Below, one piece after another: positions 20,948-33,525 of a stretch of DNA of 64,000 nucleotides. The notes below the pieces were generated by a model, which saw nothing but the letters and a program-made list of their open reading frames with translations, was not told the origin of the DNA and made no database searches. Made by a program: the position numbers and the translations under genes. This DNA comes from Ligustrum vulgare (taxonomy: Eukaryota; Streptophyta; Magnoliopsida; Lamiales; Oleaceae): NCBI GenBank assembly GCA_963555705.1, contig OY743188.1, positions 27,363,383 to 27,427,382 on the forward strand, read 5' to 3'. Within the stretch, counting starts at the first letter, position 1; each line of letters begins with the position of its first letter.

Positions 20948-21547
20948 TAGAGGTGGCAATGGGCCGAGCCGAGCCGGCTCGGCCCATAGCTCTGGTTGCT
21001 CGGCTCGTCAAACGGATGAGCCAAGCAAAGAGCTCGGGTCAAACGAGCCGAGCCTGGGCTCGGCTCGTTTGACCCATGCCGAGCTCGAATTTTTTTTTTT
21101 TTTTAAAACGGTAAACCCCTCTACCGTCTTACGTTGATTTAGTCGACAATCGAATCAATAGTTAAAAATTTGAAATCTTAAATATAATATTTAATATTAT
21201 TGATATAAATTCTTAATTAGTTATACACTTATACTTATAAGTTATAAATATAAGTAATAAGTTATGTATTAAATAAATGATTAATAACTTAATTTTTTTT
21301 TCTGTTATTTTGACGAGCCGACGAGCGGCTCGGCTCGCCGGCTCGTCAAAGCTCGTTGGCACGAGCCGAGCGGCTCATGCCAACGAGCCGTTCATTTAAC
21401 CACGAGCCGAGCTTGGCTTGGTTCGTGGTTCGGAAAATGTGATTGGCTCGTGGTTGAGCTCGTGATCTTGAAGAGCCTAGCCGCCCTCAGCTCGTGTTTT
21501 CGCGAGCCAACAAGCCAACAAGCGGCTCGCCCCGTTTTCCATCTCTA
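20948..21547. mobile_element. Non-autonomous hAT element, 600 bp
   Basis: The ends TAGAGGTGGCAATGGG and CCATCTCTA are short inverted repeats with the hAT start pattern. An exact 8-bp duplication CAATAGCG flanks it (20940-20947 and 21548-21555). Both subterminal parts are packed with GAGCCGAGC and its complement, in direct and inverted order, likely transposase-binding repeats. It interrupts the gag-protease junction. Confidence 0.9.
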
Positions 21548-21555
21548 CAATAGCG

Positions 21556-23108
21556 TCATCCTGGGTGAATGTGATAGATTTTGTCCGGGGCATCCCAACA
21601 GGATGTGAATGGATGTGATAATTCATGTTGGTGGGCTGCTTGGCCTCTCTGATATACCTCTTCCGGGAATTATTTGTGCTTCCACCTGGATGGGAGCCTC
21701 CCAATATTGTGTCGATTTCACGAATCGGCGGATCGTTTGTAGGCATAGGAGGGTCTCTCGTATCTTTAGAATGTGCCGAGGAGTTATCCTGACCTTTGCT
21801 CCTATCTCTTTGACGACTGTCAATCCTTTCTTTGGTTGGGTTCTTCCATGGAGCTCGCCTATCATCTCGGTTAAACTTTTGGTTACCTGGTTTTTGTGTT
21901 TTTCCTTTGTCAGGAGAGAAATCACCTCCCCTTCTTCCGTGTGCCTTTTGGTCCGCTAACATGTGGATCTCCCTACAATCTTCAATTTTTTGTGGCCATA
22001 ATACCTATGGTAGGAGCAGTAGGCCCCAACCATAGGCTGCTTCCCACTTTGGCCATCTTTCATTCTCCCCTTGGTCATGGTGGGATTTGACGAGGGGGTG
22101 TTGGAGTGCAAGTTGGGGATAGCCTCCGTGATCTCCGCTGCATAACTGGACCCAGTTCCCGGAAATGGGCATGGCGCCCCACCTCGGATACTGCCGAACC
22201 TATCCTTATTTCCTCCTTTCCTAGGGTTTGCTTCATTGGGGTACCTAAGATTGTATCTCCCTTGATGAAGATTGTCTCTGGCCCTAGCCATCTCTTCTGA
22301 GACGATCTCTTCCTTCATCAAATCTACCAAGACATTGTAATCTCTCAGCTTTCTGCTTCGTACATCCCTCCAAAACATGCTCGTCATGTCTAGCCCCCCT
22401 TTTAATGCGGAAAACATCTCCGCCTCGGTGATGTTCTCACAAATGTGCATCTCTTCAGTAAACTAGGCTAGGTAACTTTTCAAAGATTCCGCACTTCCCT
22501 CCCTTAAGTCCTGAAGGCGTTGGAGTGGGCGCTGGCCGGGCCTGGAGGAAACAAAGTCATTTTTGAAGGATGCCTTCAAATCTCTCCAACTGTAGATGCT
22601 ACCAGGAGGGAGTTTTTTGTACCATCGTATCGCACTTCCCTCAAGGGTTAAAGCAAAGGCTTTGCACTTCAGTACCGGAGTGGCTCCGGCTATTTCCATG
22701 CTAGCGTGGTAGTTTAATAGGTGATCATCAGGGTCACCTCGGCCAGAATACTTCGTTATTTCTGGAATTTCAAAGTCATGGGGCACTGGGCACCTTCGGA
22801 TTCCCTCCGTGAAGGGGCTTATTTCCTCTTCGTCATCCAGCTCATATGACGGTAATTTACTGTTCTCGTCATGCCCGGAGTGCATCGGGTCATGGTGCTG
22901 GTCGTAAGGAGGCTGAGCGTAACCCTGCCCTCGTGGTGGCAAAACATGGCTATAATTTGGCCTTTCAAAGGTCGGAAGACCATTAGGAGATTTGGTCCGA
23001 GCTGCTTCTGTCCTTCTTTCCCGCTTATTCCTAGGCTCATAAGTAGGGCTCAATTTCTCCACCTCGGTATCATACATGTCTTTATGCATTTGGCTCCGTG
23101 ACAAGGCT
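21556..23108 (-). pseudogene. Tat-element gag, main part
   Basis: Capsid signatures occur in order: FEIPEITKYSGRGDPDDHLL, CKAFALTLEGSAIRWYKKLP, GSIYSWRDLKASFKNDF and SAESLKSYLA (22463-23104). A stop follows, then GGLDMTSMFWRDV and the knuckle-like CSYHRYYGHK (about 22000-22020), in which the expected distal Cys region is altered (KLKIVG). A basic tail runs to ITFTQDDAI at the hAT insertion. At least one stop (about 22460) and one frameshift (about 21960) are present. Confidence 0.82.
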
Positions 23109-23113
23109 TCTTC

Positions 23114-25735
23114 TGTAGCGACCGAGGATTTTTACGCAATTTAATAATTATTTCAAAGTTTTGAAAAACGTGCCGCTGCGATCTCACTCATTTTTTTATG
23201 TTAACGTCGCGACGCGTTCGTCTAGCCAAATCGAGAAATATCAGTCCATTCGATTTTAAATAAATTTCGAATTTCAAAAATTATATTATTTTAATTATTT
23301 ATTTAAATTATTCTTTTCAAACCGTTTTAAATTTTAAATTACGTCAAGCTCTTTTTATCAGATTCTTTCCGACCTAGTTGATTCTCGCGTACGATTTTTC
23401 TCGATTTTCGTGTATTACTTGTCAAACTTTCCATCAATCACATCCATCCCATACTTCCACCCACTCCATTATACATCACCAACTCCTCCAAACTTCAACC
23501 CATACCCCCACCAACTTCATAATTCATCCTCACACTCCCTATACATCCTCCCTCAACCCAACCACCAATGCAGCCATCACCCACTGCCCCTTCACGCAGC
23601 CCTTACCCTGCGGCCAAGACCAACCATTGCAGCAACTCATCGCCCCACCAGTCCACTGCCAAGCCGCCACCTCCACCCAAGCACCGTCACCACCCCAGGT
23701 TCGTGTACTCCCACCGCAAGCAGTCACCATCACCTTGACCAAACAACAGCTTCACCACTCCAAACCGTCACCAAGCCACCCCCAGCTCACCTCCGTCTCC
23801 ACGCCCAAACCAAGAACCACCATTCATCGACCACAACCTACTGCAGTGCTACCACAACCGTCCAAGACCAACCCCCTGCACAACCCATCACCACCACCAC
23901 CACCACTTTCGTCCACTGCCCAGCCACAACCCACTCACCTCATTCACCTCCATCATCAACAACACCAACGTAGCCACCACCCATTTCCACCTCAACCATC
24001 GTTCGAAACCGCCACAATCCCGCCGCGATGCCACCACACACACCCATCATCATCACTGCCCAATCCCAATCAAAATCAAACCAAAAACCCAAGAATCAAA
24101 TAAACCCAGAAACTTACCTCTACCGCCGACCTATTCGCCGGAAAATAGCGATTTTGTGCCTCGGTTACACCTTGATTTCGCACTCAAAAAATTTGCACCC
24201 AATCCCTCAAATTTGAACCCCTCCTTGGTCGCCCCTTGCCGCCACCCTGCGGCGGCGTTCCGCCGGCCAATCGCCGACTGTGGCTCCGGGTAGTGACGGT
24301 AGGCTCGCCCCTACCCGCTGCTGCTTTCTCTCTGAGTTGCGAGAGAGAGATATGTATATATGTATATAATTATATATTTTAAACTTTTTGAAAATTGCAG
24401 CCTAGTCCCCCCTTTTTAAAAGTGTTTAATTCAGCCCTAATGTTTTAAAATGTTTTAAAACAGCCCCCTTCGTTTTTAAGTTCAGCCCATAATTTTTTTA
24501 AAGTTATTCAATTCAACCCTTATAGTTTTAAAATCAATTATTTCAAGCCCTCTAGTTTAATATTCGTTTTGAGCTTCAACCCAACTTTTGAAAAGTATTC
24601 ATTTTAGTCCCTCAACTTTCAAAGTATTCATTTTAGTCCCCCAACTTTCAAAATATTCATTTTAGTCCCTCAATTTTCAAATCATCAATTTCAGTCCCCA
24701 ACTTGTAATTTATCATTTTAAACTATAAATTTCAGAAGACTCATTCGACTTAATCTTCTAATTGGCTAGACGAGGCGTATGGAGATTTGAAAGAATTGAA
24801 GTCATTTCCCGCTCAACTTTGCACTCGTCAAGTTTAAGGTAGACTCGCCCCTATTAATTGATTTAAATTATGATTGCATGTGAATGTGTATGTTATGTGA
24901 CTTATGTGAAAGTCATTTTTATGAAAAGAGACGAGAATGTATTTCTTCGGAAATATTTATGTTGAAATGAGAATATATTTCTTACGAAATATTTATGTTG
25001 TTATGCTTGTCATAACTTATGTGCTTTTGTGCATGAGAAAGAAAGAAGAGAATATCTTGCAAGATAAATGATGATGTTATGCATAACTTATGTGCCTTAT
25101 GTGCGCGAGAAGAAAGAGCAATTCATATCCTATGATTTTAAAGAGCCTATGATTTTTTCAAAGAGAAGCCACGTGCTTTAATGCACAAGAAGAGCAACCC
25201 GCACCCTATGATTTCTAAAGAGCCTATGAGTTTTCAAAAGAAGCCATGTGCTTTAATGTACGAGAAGAGCAACCAACACCCTATGATTTCTAAAGAGCCT
25301 GCATTATGTGTTCAATTATATTGTAGATTAATTAATTGGCGATGAGTCTACTGAGTATTTCTATGAAATACTCATGTCTATTTTAACAACATTTGCAGAT
25401 TTCGGAGAGGGTGGCAAGTGATGGATGATTGTGGCAATAGACATTAAATGGCTGAAAACCTTATTTTAATGATTTTTCGTATTTCCAAACATTGGATAAT
25501 TTTGAGAATTTCAGTTATTTGAGAAATTATGACATTGTCATTTGCTTTACAATATTAATGTCTCGATTTATTATTTCGAATGGTTTCATAAATGTTTTCA
25601 ATTTTATCGACCATTAAAGTTTAGTTAATGTTGCCAAAAATGAATTTCAGATATTTCTTCCGTTAAAATGTTATTTTAAAGTTTAGACTAGAAGATAACG
25701 TGGTAAACCGGGTATTTAGAACTCGGGGCGCTACA
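23114..25735 (+). mobile_element. Solo LTR of a Ty3/gypsy element, 2622 bp, inside gag
   Basis: The ends are TGTAGCGACC and GGGGCGCTACA, with a perfect TCTTC duplication (23109-23113 and 25736-25740). It is related to the LTRs at 50042-52782 and 54833-56022 (shared ACTGAGTATTTC hairpin, 25352-25374, and the CGTCTCGTGCA/AGTTATGCATAAC region). A C-rich block (23450-24010) gives long but spurious frames of His/Pro/Thr. Direct repeats near 25120-25310 (GCACCCTATGATTTCTAAAG) occur two to three times. Confidence 0.88.
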
Positions 25736-25740
25736 TCTTC

Positions 25741-26305
25741 AGCCCGTCGCTCCCGCCTATTTCTAGGTTCAGCTGCATGGTGCCGACCTTGGTCAGTCCG
25801 GCCTCCTCTTTTGCCCCGGAATAATCCCCCTATTCGGCTAAAAACGCTACCAGGCTTCGAAGGCGAAGCCTCTCTACGGCTAATGGGGGTTGATCTTGTG
25901 CTCTTGGTGCTTCATGCACTGGGTCCTCTTCGTTGAAAGGAATATATTCCACCTTGGCATATGCCTGCGGATCTTGATAATAATAAGAGGCAGTAGCTGC
26001 CTCAGATGGTGAGTAATGTGGCTGCGAGTATTGCGGGGGCATCATGAGCTCGTTTATAACATACCCTCTAGCTATGTAGGCATTCATTGCAGCAGTTTGT
26101 TCTATCTGCTGTTTCTACATTTCCAACATCTGGGCTGCCATGTAAGTCATATCTCGCAGCATGTGGCGATTTCGGTGCTGGCGTGGAGAGTTAGGTTGGG
26201 CCACCCCCTCATTTGTGTTCTCATGAGGCCTCGGGGAGCCTCTTCCTCGTTGTGCTGGTCGTTTCTACTCCTACGAGGGTTAATATCATCGTCACTTTCA
26301 TTCAT
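25741..26305 (-). pseudogene. Tat-element gag N-terminus
   Basis: The start ATG at 26305 (MNESDDDINPRRS) is about 270 bp from the primer site. A 1-nt frameshift near 26220 is followed by HRNRHMLRDMTYMAAQMLEM, a TAG at about 26118, then AAMNAYIARGYVINEL and a Gln/Pro/Tyr-rich linker to the solo LTR. It continues at 23108. Confidence 0.75.
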
Positions 26306-26554
26306 GTTCAGAGTAATTTCTTGGTTTTATCTCTTCTTTCAAAGATAGGTGAACTTTTATCTCAAAGCTCTAAGCCTTTTTTTAAGATTTTTAAACTTGT
26401 GTTTCAATGTTCCACGCCTTTTTTCAAGGTTGATAAACTTATGTTTCAAAGTTCCTGTAGTTCTTTGCTCTTTTACAAGAGGTTACTCGCCCTTTTTCAA
26501 GGTTTCATTTTTGTGTGTGGCTTTTTATCATACATTTTCGTGGTTAGCAGTATG

Positions 26555-26577
26555 GCTTCCCACAGACGGCCCCAAAA
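26555..26577 (-). other. Primer binding site of the Tat element
   Basis: Next to the 5' LTR the minus strand reads TTTTGGGGCCGTCTGTGGGA. Plant Tat-branch elements usually have TTTGGCGCCGTCTGTGGGA at this place; the only difference is a C-to-G change. The tRNA species was not verified. Confidence 0.7.
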
Positions 26578-27261
26578 TGCTGACCACAAAATCCGGCTGG
26601 ACCTTGGACCAATACGTCTCAGCTCCTCCCTCTTTCACGCGTGGATCTCCTGCGCACTGTGACAAACAATCAGTTTGCAAAGGGAGCCGAGGTGACTCCG
26701 GTTTACACTCAGATGCTAAAGTCAGTGCTCATTTTAAGCAAATATAATTTTAGTGCAGGAAATATGAGTGTGCAAAAGAGGGAAAAGGGAGTGAGAGTTA
26801 AGAATATAGTCAAGAGTCTCAAAAAATGCTTATCCGTTTGGATGAAATGAGTGTCTTATTTATAGAGGAAGTTGTTGTTTTGGATCGCAACACGTGGCGG
26901 ACTTTACACGTGTATTTACCCTAGTTGTTGGAGAAGAGGATCATACTTTTTGGCAGTAATCATTGCTACGTTTGGTAGGGGATTGGCGCCTGTCACTTTT
27001 TTATAAAGACAGTGTCACATCTCTGACTCCATTCATTGTCCCATCACTCATCCAATGCGTTACCATGGAGCACCTCGACTAAACACAAAACACTTCGGCT
27101 AGTCATAAACCAGTTCGGCTAAAGAAGTTCATGCACTGTTCCGCCTCGGCAGTTGATCCAAGGAGATATATTAAGTTTTAGCCATGGGCCATGGCCCATT
27201 GGGCCTCTAATGAGCCCTTACTGGTGGTTCATTGTACTCCATTTTGGGCTTGATCTCAACA
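26578..27261 (-). repeat. 5' LTR of the Tat element
   Basis: 684 bp, intact, and the partner of 4466-6796. On the minus strand it begins TGTTGAGATC and ends GGTCAGCA. Confidence 0.9.
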
Positions 27262-28811
27262 TGTATTATAACACCTTTACCCAAACGCATTGTAAATAAT
27301 ATTTGATTTAAGTATATTATTTAGTGTAATTAAAGTTAAATATTTGATCAAGTATCAATTTAATTCTTATTTTATATTTGTGTGGGTTAATGTCGTATTT
27401 AAATACGTGTAAATAATATTTAAATTGCTTTACTTTATTTGAGAAATTAAACGTTTTCTACAATGAAACGTGATGAGTTGTTTTGTTAAATTTTTTATAT
27501 AATTTAATTGTTTTTTATAACTAGTATTTTATCTGTGCGATGTACGAAAGTTGTTATTCATCATATTGATTTCAATAAATATTCGTAAAATTTTAATACT
27601 TATACATAATCATCATATATATAAATATATAAAAAATAATTTTCTATAACAATAATTATTAAGATTTTAAAAAGAAAATAAATACTTTAAATTATTAAAA
27701 ATTCTTTGAATAATAAATGATTATTGATATCAATAATTTTTATAAATTTTTATTAACTTTATTAAAAATGCAAATTTAGTAGTTTTTAATGATACATCAA
27801 GTTTGATGTAATATTATGTGTACGAATATAAATGAACGTGAAATTTGTTAATATATTTCTCTTAACTTCTACATTGACTCTCGTATTTAATATATTTTTC
27901 AATTTCATTCAAAAATATGAATTACAATAATTATAAAATAAGTAAACAAAATATTTGAATTTAACCAATAAAACTTTATTTACTAAAATAAGTGGCCAAA
28001 ATAATAATTTGATATTCTTGCAATTATCATGATACGACAATTAAGTAAAGTTTGAGATCACGAAATTTTTAAATGCATATATATTTTTCTTATTATTATA
28101 TTAAATTATTTACATTTAATAGGACCAATCTGAAAGTCAAATAAGAAATTTTAATTTAACAAAGTAATCGATTAGTCACTAAACTTGTAAAAAGTAAGGA
28201 AAGCTTTAAAAAGATTATTGGTTAGTCACAAAACTTTTAAAACGTTTTCGATTGTTCAATATGATCATAAACTTGATACGACTGACCTAAAAATTTATAA
28301 ATGTTCCTTCAAAATATCAGTTGTATACAACAAATAAAAAGTCAAAAATATTTTTAAAAATTTAGTGATCAATTGAAGACATTCTTAAAATTTTTTAATT
28401 AGCAATTTGGTGTGCCGTGATTTTTTGGTTGAAGGTGACGGGCACCATGTACACATTGCGTCGTCATGTCGTCTATTCTATTACGAAAGTTAAGTTAATA
28501 ACTAGCATTCACCATTTTGATAAGTTTAGTGATCAAAAGTGAACATTTTAAATTTTAGTGATCAATTGATAACATATACATAGGTACATTGATTATTGGT
28601 CAAAATTTAATATTATAGATTTCAATGATTAGTAGAAGATATTTACATATATTTGGTGATCAAAATTCTATACTTTAAAGTTAAGTCAATGCTTATCTCT
28701 CATCACTTTTACATAGTTTGGTCTCTTCTAAGTACCATGCTTAGTTTTAGTTTAATTGTCACCTAAGCATGGTGCTTATAAAATCATTACTCTGTGTGTG
28801 TGTATATATAT
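27262..28811. other. AT-rich intergenic stretch
   Basis: No coding frame is supported. A degenerate Helitron-like 3' end occurs on the minus strand at about 27520-27548 (hairpin GTACATCGCAC followed by TACTAGT and then T). The 28150-28720 part repeats phrases such as TAGTGATCAATTG and TTAGTCAC(A/T)AAACTT, suggesting an old, unclassified repeat. Confidence 0.4.
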
Positions 28812-29259
28812 ACTAGTAGGATTTTCGTGCGTTGCACGAAACGTATTATATTTGTGTTTATTCGCGTGGAATTAGTAATGAAAAAAATATCTATATGTCA
28901 GTACACATTAGGTAACAATAAGATTGAAAAACGTCTTATGATATAAATTTGGCCTGATTTAAAATTGAGAATCAATCATAATGCATAAGTAGTTGAACCT
29001 GCAGTGATTATTGTAATGTCGACAAACATTTTAAATTTAATAAAAAAGTATAAAGTATGTCGTATGTCAAATACTTGCAAGGTCAATTATATAGATTATT
29101 TGCTACTATGTACAAACCTTTGGTAGTTCAAGTAATTCAATAATACTCTAACGCACTTATTTTCCATGCTCAACTCATAGGTTAAAATAATGTAATTAAT
29201 CAACATAATGAGTAAGAATAAATACTTTAAAATCAAAATTATCAAAAAAAACTATTTAT

Positions 29260-29475
29260 TTAAAAATGCTCTTTCCAGTCAGTGCTCAAATGGGGCAAAA
29301 AAAAAAAAAGTACCTTGTATCTTGAGCAAATAAATTGAATATAATAGATATCAACTTGCCATGGCACCGACATAAAAGAAAGTGACCCCCACCTTATTTT
29401 GAAGGTTATTCCTTTCCAACTGATTTTGTACATCTTGTTCTTCCTTTCTACATCCAAAAAACAAAAATCAAACAA
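29260..29475 (-). other. Possible decayed carrier exon, weak
   Basis: An open minus-strand frame follows an acceptor-like GATGTAG (about 29455) and contains a donor AAG|GTACTT near 29305. It lies where a second carrier exon would be, after 29960. ISWKGIT...RWG...IQF is only faintly like the carrier pattern, so I do not assign it. Confidence 0.2.
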
Positions 29476-29959
29476 TTATTACAATAGATCATGCATAATC
29501 AATACACAGAAACTAAAAAAAGAAAAAGAAAATGACATGAAATTATAATCATCATCAACTAACATTACCCTTTCACATTTTGATCATATTTAAGACTATT
29601 TTTTTTCTCCAATCTTCAAATTGAGAAAAGGAAATGAGTATAATGTTTAAAATCTGAGTCAGATTCAACCATACATGCCTGCAAGTGTTCAAAACTGTGC
29701 TATTGTTTGTTCCTTTCTCAGAATTATTAGTTGGAAGTTTAAACAAATACGATCGAGTTATTATCATTTCAACCCAAATAACTAAATGAAGCTACATAAT
29801 ACTACCAATGGAGAATATACAAATACAATCAATCATCTCATTTTGAGTTATGCATTTCTTCAATTATAGCCAAAATTCAACACCTCTAACCAGAATACAA
29901 CTACACTCATTTTTTCAAAAATTGAAACCATAAAAAAGAATAAAAAATTAAAACTTCAC

Positions 29960-30076
29960 CTGAAATCTAATCTTAACTATGTTGAGAGGTGACGTGACAA
30001 TCCTTGAGATTGAGCCGGCTAATGCCCCAGCCGTGGCTTCAATCAAAGCTTGTTTAATTTGCCCCAGCTCTTCCAT
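29960..30076 (-). pseudogene. First exon of a mitochondrial thiamine diphosphate carrier-like gene (captured fragment)
   Basis: 39 codons open from ATG at 30076: [20 protein letters not shown], then [19 protein letters not shown], followed by a donor CAG|GTGAAG at 29960/29959. Plant TPP carriers of the inner mitochondrial membrane start the same way (an ATAGA..GG.SR.VTSPLDV.KIRFQ pattern: first transmembrane helix and the PX[DE]XX[KR] signature). Here the signature reads PLNIVK, with Asn in place of the conserved acidic residue. Only this exon is recognised, so it is a fragment, not a working carrier. Confidence 0.75.
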
Positions 30077-30106
30077 TCCTCTCCTTCACTATCCTATACA
30101 ACCTGG

Positions 30107-30145
<39 letters not shown>

Positions 30146-32380
30146 ATTTTATAAAATTAGCTTTTCAATCTTAAAAATCCCATTTTTCCCCGTTTGAGAC
30201 CAGAAAGGCAGAAAAGAAAATTACCAAGGTACCTAAATATACGTTATCTAACATAAATGATTGGATTAGGACAAAATGAAAAGAGAATTTTTAGGTTTAC
30301 AAAGTCATACTAAAGTTATTGAACTTCAGGACTAACTTGTGTGTTGGGATTCACCAAATCAAGTACCGTCTTTAACTTTGCTCCTGCAAAATAAGAATGT
30401 AGAACAAATTAAGTAGAGAATATAATTCATCAATTACTTCAATTAATAATAGATATTGCAAGCATTTAAACTAATCCATCAAGCATTTTAACTAATAATA
30501 AGTTTTTTAATAACTCTTAAAACATTTTAACATGGGAACCCAGTGCAGTCATATAAATCAAGGAAATGACCTTACTTAACAGTTAAAACACCATTCTAAC
30601 AAGTGGATTTCCAGCCTCTCTGGTCACAAGAAAACATTAATTTCTGAAATAAACTTCATTGAACATTTGCTTCAGAAAGGATGAGAAATTTATAAGCATG
30701 AAAGCTTTAAAATCATGATAAGTAGCATATGTAACTAATAATAAGTATTATTGACATATTTCAACTACAATTGGTAGGAAGGAAGAAATCAAAGGAGAAG
30801 GTAAGGATCAAGGAGAGAATTACTTCGAGGGCCTAAAATCTACTTGGTAAAATCACTGTTCAACAATCATTACAAAGGAATAAATTCATTAAAATTGATA
30901 ATAGTTTCCCTTAAAAAGATCTAATAATCAAATCTTAATTTGAGATTAACTATTAATAGCTATACTTTGTTCATGTACCCAAATATAATAATAAAAATTA
31001 AAAGGGATAATATATGGGAGAAAGAAAAAAAATTATATAAAATTTAATGGAAAGAACAAAGAAAACTACAGTTTTTTTTTATCATATTTGGAAAACAAAA
31101 AAGGAAAAAAAAAAACTGATGAGATAGTCATAAGTAGAGAAAAAAAGACGGAATTCATAATAATAATAATACTAAAAAGTAGCTCAACACTTGCAGATAA
31201 ATAGTTACCTAAACGTAACTTTAGGCTTAGCAAATATGCTCAAGTACATAACCCAGTTAAACATAATTATAGCTTCACTGGTAAAAGTTTCTCAGTGAAA
31301 GTCCACGTATAGCAAAATAACAATAATTAAAACAAATGGAACATTAACTTTACCAAAATAAACAAAATCATATTTTTGCGTAATCTGTTTTCCTTGGCTA
31401 ATGATTATTTTTCTTATATATTTTACACAATGCATACCTAAGTATGCAGAGGCCATAATCTAACAAAAAAGAGAAAAATATAACTCCTATATCACCAAAG
31501 AAGAATGTTCAGTAACCAAACCCAATGAAACTAATGCTAATGAGTTTCATAAGTGAAAAGGATTTTATTTTTATGTGATTTTAGCAAGTTTTGGAGAACT
31601 ATAGATGATTGATCTCAGTTTTTCTTTGCTTTTTCCTGTAGATGCTTCCTAAAATATGAAAAATGTCCTTCAATATTACCTGAAAGTCCTAATTTAGAGC
31701 CAGACAGAATTGCAATCAGTTTTTGCGGACATAAGCAATGGAATTTATGTCTAAAGCCACCTTCCAAACACCCTTTTTGATTTTTAACACCTATTTTTTA
31801 ATAATATAACTCTGAGACTAAAGAATCTCTAATCAGATCCCAAGAAAGTGTACCTTTGATGATCAAACAATTACAAACTTTGGATTAATAATTATAGCAA
31901 CATCAACTTCATTTTGGTAAGAATCATTAATCAATCCCAAAACCCAACTCATCTTTACTTCTCAAACAACCACAGTTTTAAGCAAAGTTTCTTATACGAA
32001 AAGAACAAGCATCCAAGTAAAAGTCAAAGAAAAAGAGATTTTTCAAGGACATTTGAATATAGTGATCTGAAGTTTAATCCTATATCGTGGATTTGATTTT
32101 TTAGTTGTCTAAGGGAAGTGCCATTGACATGGAATGCTTAACAGTAACTAACATTATATCAACAAATGGAACAAATAGTTAGTAATCAACTCAAACCAAC
32201 AACATAATGAAAACAGGCTCTTTCCCAGAACAAAAAATCATTTAAGGAAGACAAAAGGTTTCAAATAAGAATTACTGACATAGCAGTCACAATTGAATAG
32301 AGCGAGGAAATTTGAAATTGAAATATGTGTGGTTTATTAAAGAATTCGAAAAACAGTTGTTTGTTTCCAGAGGTGGCAAA
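30077..32380. other. Non-coding interior of the Helitron-like element
   Basis: AT-rich, intron-like sequence. A poly(A) run lies at 30107-30143. A minus-strand acceptor-like CTTTTGCAG does not lead into any frame I recognise. Nothing else is supported. Confidence 0.4.
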
Positions 32381-32381
32381 C

Positions 32382-32798
32382 CTTTTTGATGTTGGTTAGA
32401 AGTTTTGTATGTTCTTTAGGCATGACTTCCTTCACAGCATCCATTCCACATTTTTTTACAAGCATTTCAAGGAGTAGTTTAACCTACACAAATACACCAG
32501 AGAAATAAATGTGCTAGACACTAAAGAGTTGGCCTAACACAAAACTGACAATCTTAGCACACAACTTCAGTGCAGCAGAAACATAAAGTTTCTATTTAAG
32601 TATTGGATTTCAGAGTGAAAACATCAAGGATCGTAAATCATAAGCAGACCTGAATAATTAAATACTTTCCTTTGCATTGAAATGGTTCTTAATGCTATCT
32701 TGCCCATTCAGCAAGACATCAACCAGGCTCTGCAAGTGCTTTTGCAAGTTATTTGATTGTGATTTGGCCACCAATACCTTCAGCAAAATTAAATTAGC
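32382..32798 (-). pseudogene. Two exons of an RRP12-like ribosome-biogenesis gene (captured fragment)
   Basis: Exon A (32798-32670) has 43 open codons: ANLILLKVLVAKSQSNNLQ, then HLQSLVDVLLNGQDSIKNHF. Exon B (32483-32382) has 34: VKLLLEMLVKKCGMDAVKEV, then MPKEHTKLLTNIKK. Both match the C-terminal HEAT-repeat part of plant RRP12-like proteins, which act in nucleolar pre-ribosome assembly and export. Acceptors TTGTAG|GCT and TGTAG|GTT and the donor AAG|GTTTG are at the expected joints. The donor of exon A reads AAG|GAAAGT (GT lost). The complete protein is over 1000 residues, so only a small piece is present. Confidence 0.8.
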
Positions 32799-33164
32799 CT
32801 ACAATGGAAGTCAAATACTCAAAATGCAAATGCATCAGATGACAACAAAAAGGCACCTTTTGATTCTGAAAAACTCAATTTGCAAGAAGTATAATCAACG
32901 GTAAGTACATTTCGGCCTTAGGAACAGTAAACTCAAAAGTAGTTTTTATATGTAGTAGTGAAGTGAAGTGAAGTGATTTGTAAAATCAATAGTTACAGTC
33001 TAGTTTTGAAATTAACTTTTGAATATATAAATGAAGAAGATTATTTGTCTACACGAGAAGTGTCATACCTCACCAACAATTGTCAAGGGTTTACCAGTTG
33101 GAAGACCGTAATGATATCATGTTCAAATGATTGACTGAATAGAAAAGAACCGTGCTAATCAACT

Positions 33165-33235
33165 TTAAAATGACCCCCCAGGAGCTTATAAGCTGGATAA
33201 GGAACTGGAGTCCCATAAGGCGGCATCAGATGATG
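33165..33235 (-). pseudogene. Fragment of a GBF-type bZIP factor (proline-rich MFMR region)
   Basis: After the acceptor TTTCTCAG at 33236 the frame reads HHLMPPYGTPVPYPA, the highly conserved Pro-rich motif of plant G-box binding factors. After this the sequence drifts (CTCCTGGGGGGTCA where PPGGV would be encoded), showing a frameshift. The bZIP DNA-binding region is absent. Confidence 0.75.
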
Positions 33236-33525
33236 CTGAGAAACAATCAAAGCTATAATATAGTAAGGAGTTGAAATGGTTACAAAGCAATGTAATTTTT
33301 CTTTGAGGCATTTCATCAAGCACTTGAGATACTAAAGGTAGAAAATCTTACCTGCCACCTACAGGTGGCACAGAACAGTAAACTTTTGTCTACATGCGTC
33401 AAAATTCGGTAAGAAATAAGAGGGTAATAAAATATTTTTACTTTTCACTTAAGGATGGAAAAAAATTACTCTTACTTTTCACTGAAAAGATGACAAAATA
33501 ATTTTGATAAGAATGTAAGAGTATA

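Larger units (their letters stand above)
4466..27261 (-). mobile_element. Tat-lineage Ty3/gypsy retrotransposon, defective, with five nested insertions
   Basis: The two LTRs (4466-6796 once a 1.65-kb insertion is removed, and 26578-27261) are flanked by GGTAT (4461-4465) and TGTAT (27262-27266), a 5-bp duplication with one change. On the minus strand the order is 5' LTR, primer site, gag, protease, RNase H, second RNase H, integrase, antisense ORF, polypurine tract, 3' LTR. This order, the second RNase H and the antisense ORF are hallmarks of the Tat/Ogre/Retand branch. Every gene is broken, and the reverse transcriptase core appears deleted near 20220, so the copy cannot move by itself. Confidence 0.88.

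Noticed and set aside
23378..24103. 241-aa plus-strand frame, His/Pro/Thr/Ser-rich
   Set aside because: It sits inside a solo LTR in a C-rich stretch that is open in two frames; no motif and no start context.
33181..33250. Plus-strand reading KLDKELESHKAASDDAEKQS
   Set aside because: The opposite strand reads the well-conserved GBF motif HHLMPPYGTPVPYPA after an acceptor, so the plus reading is chance.
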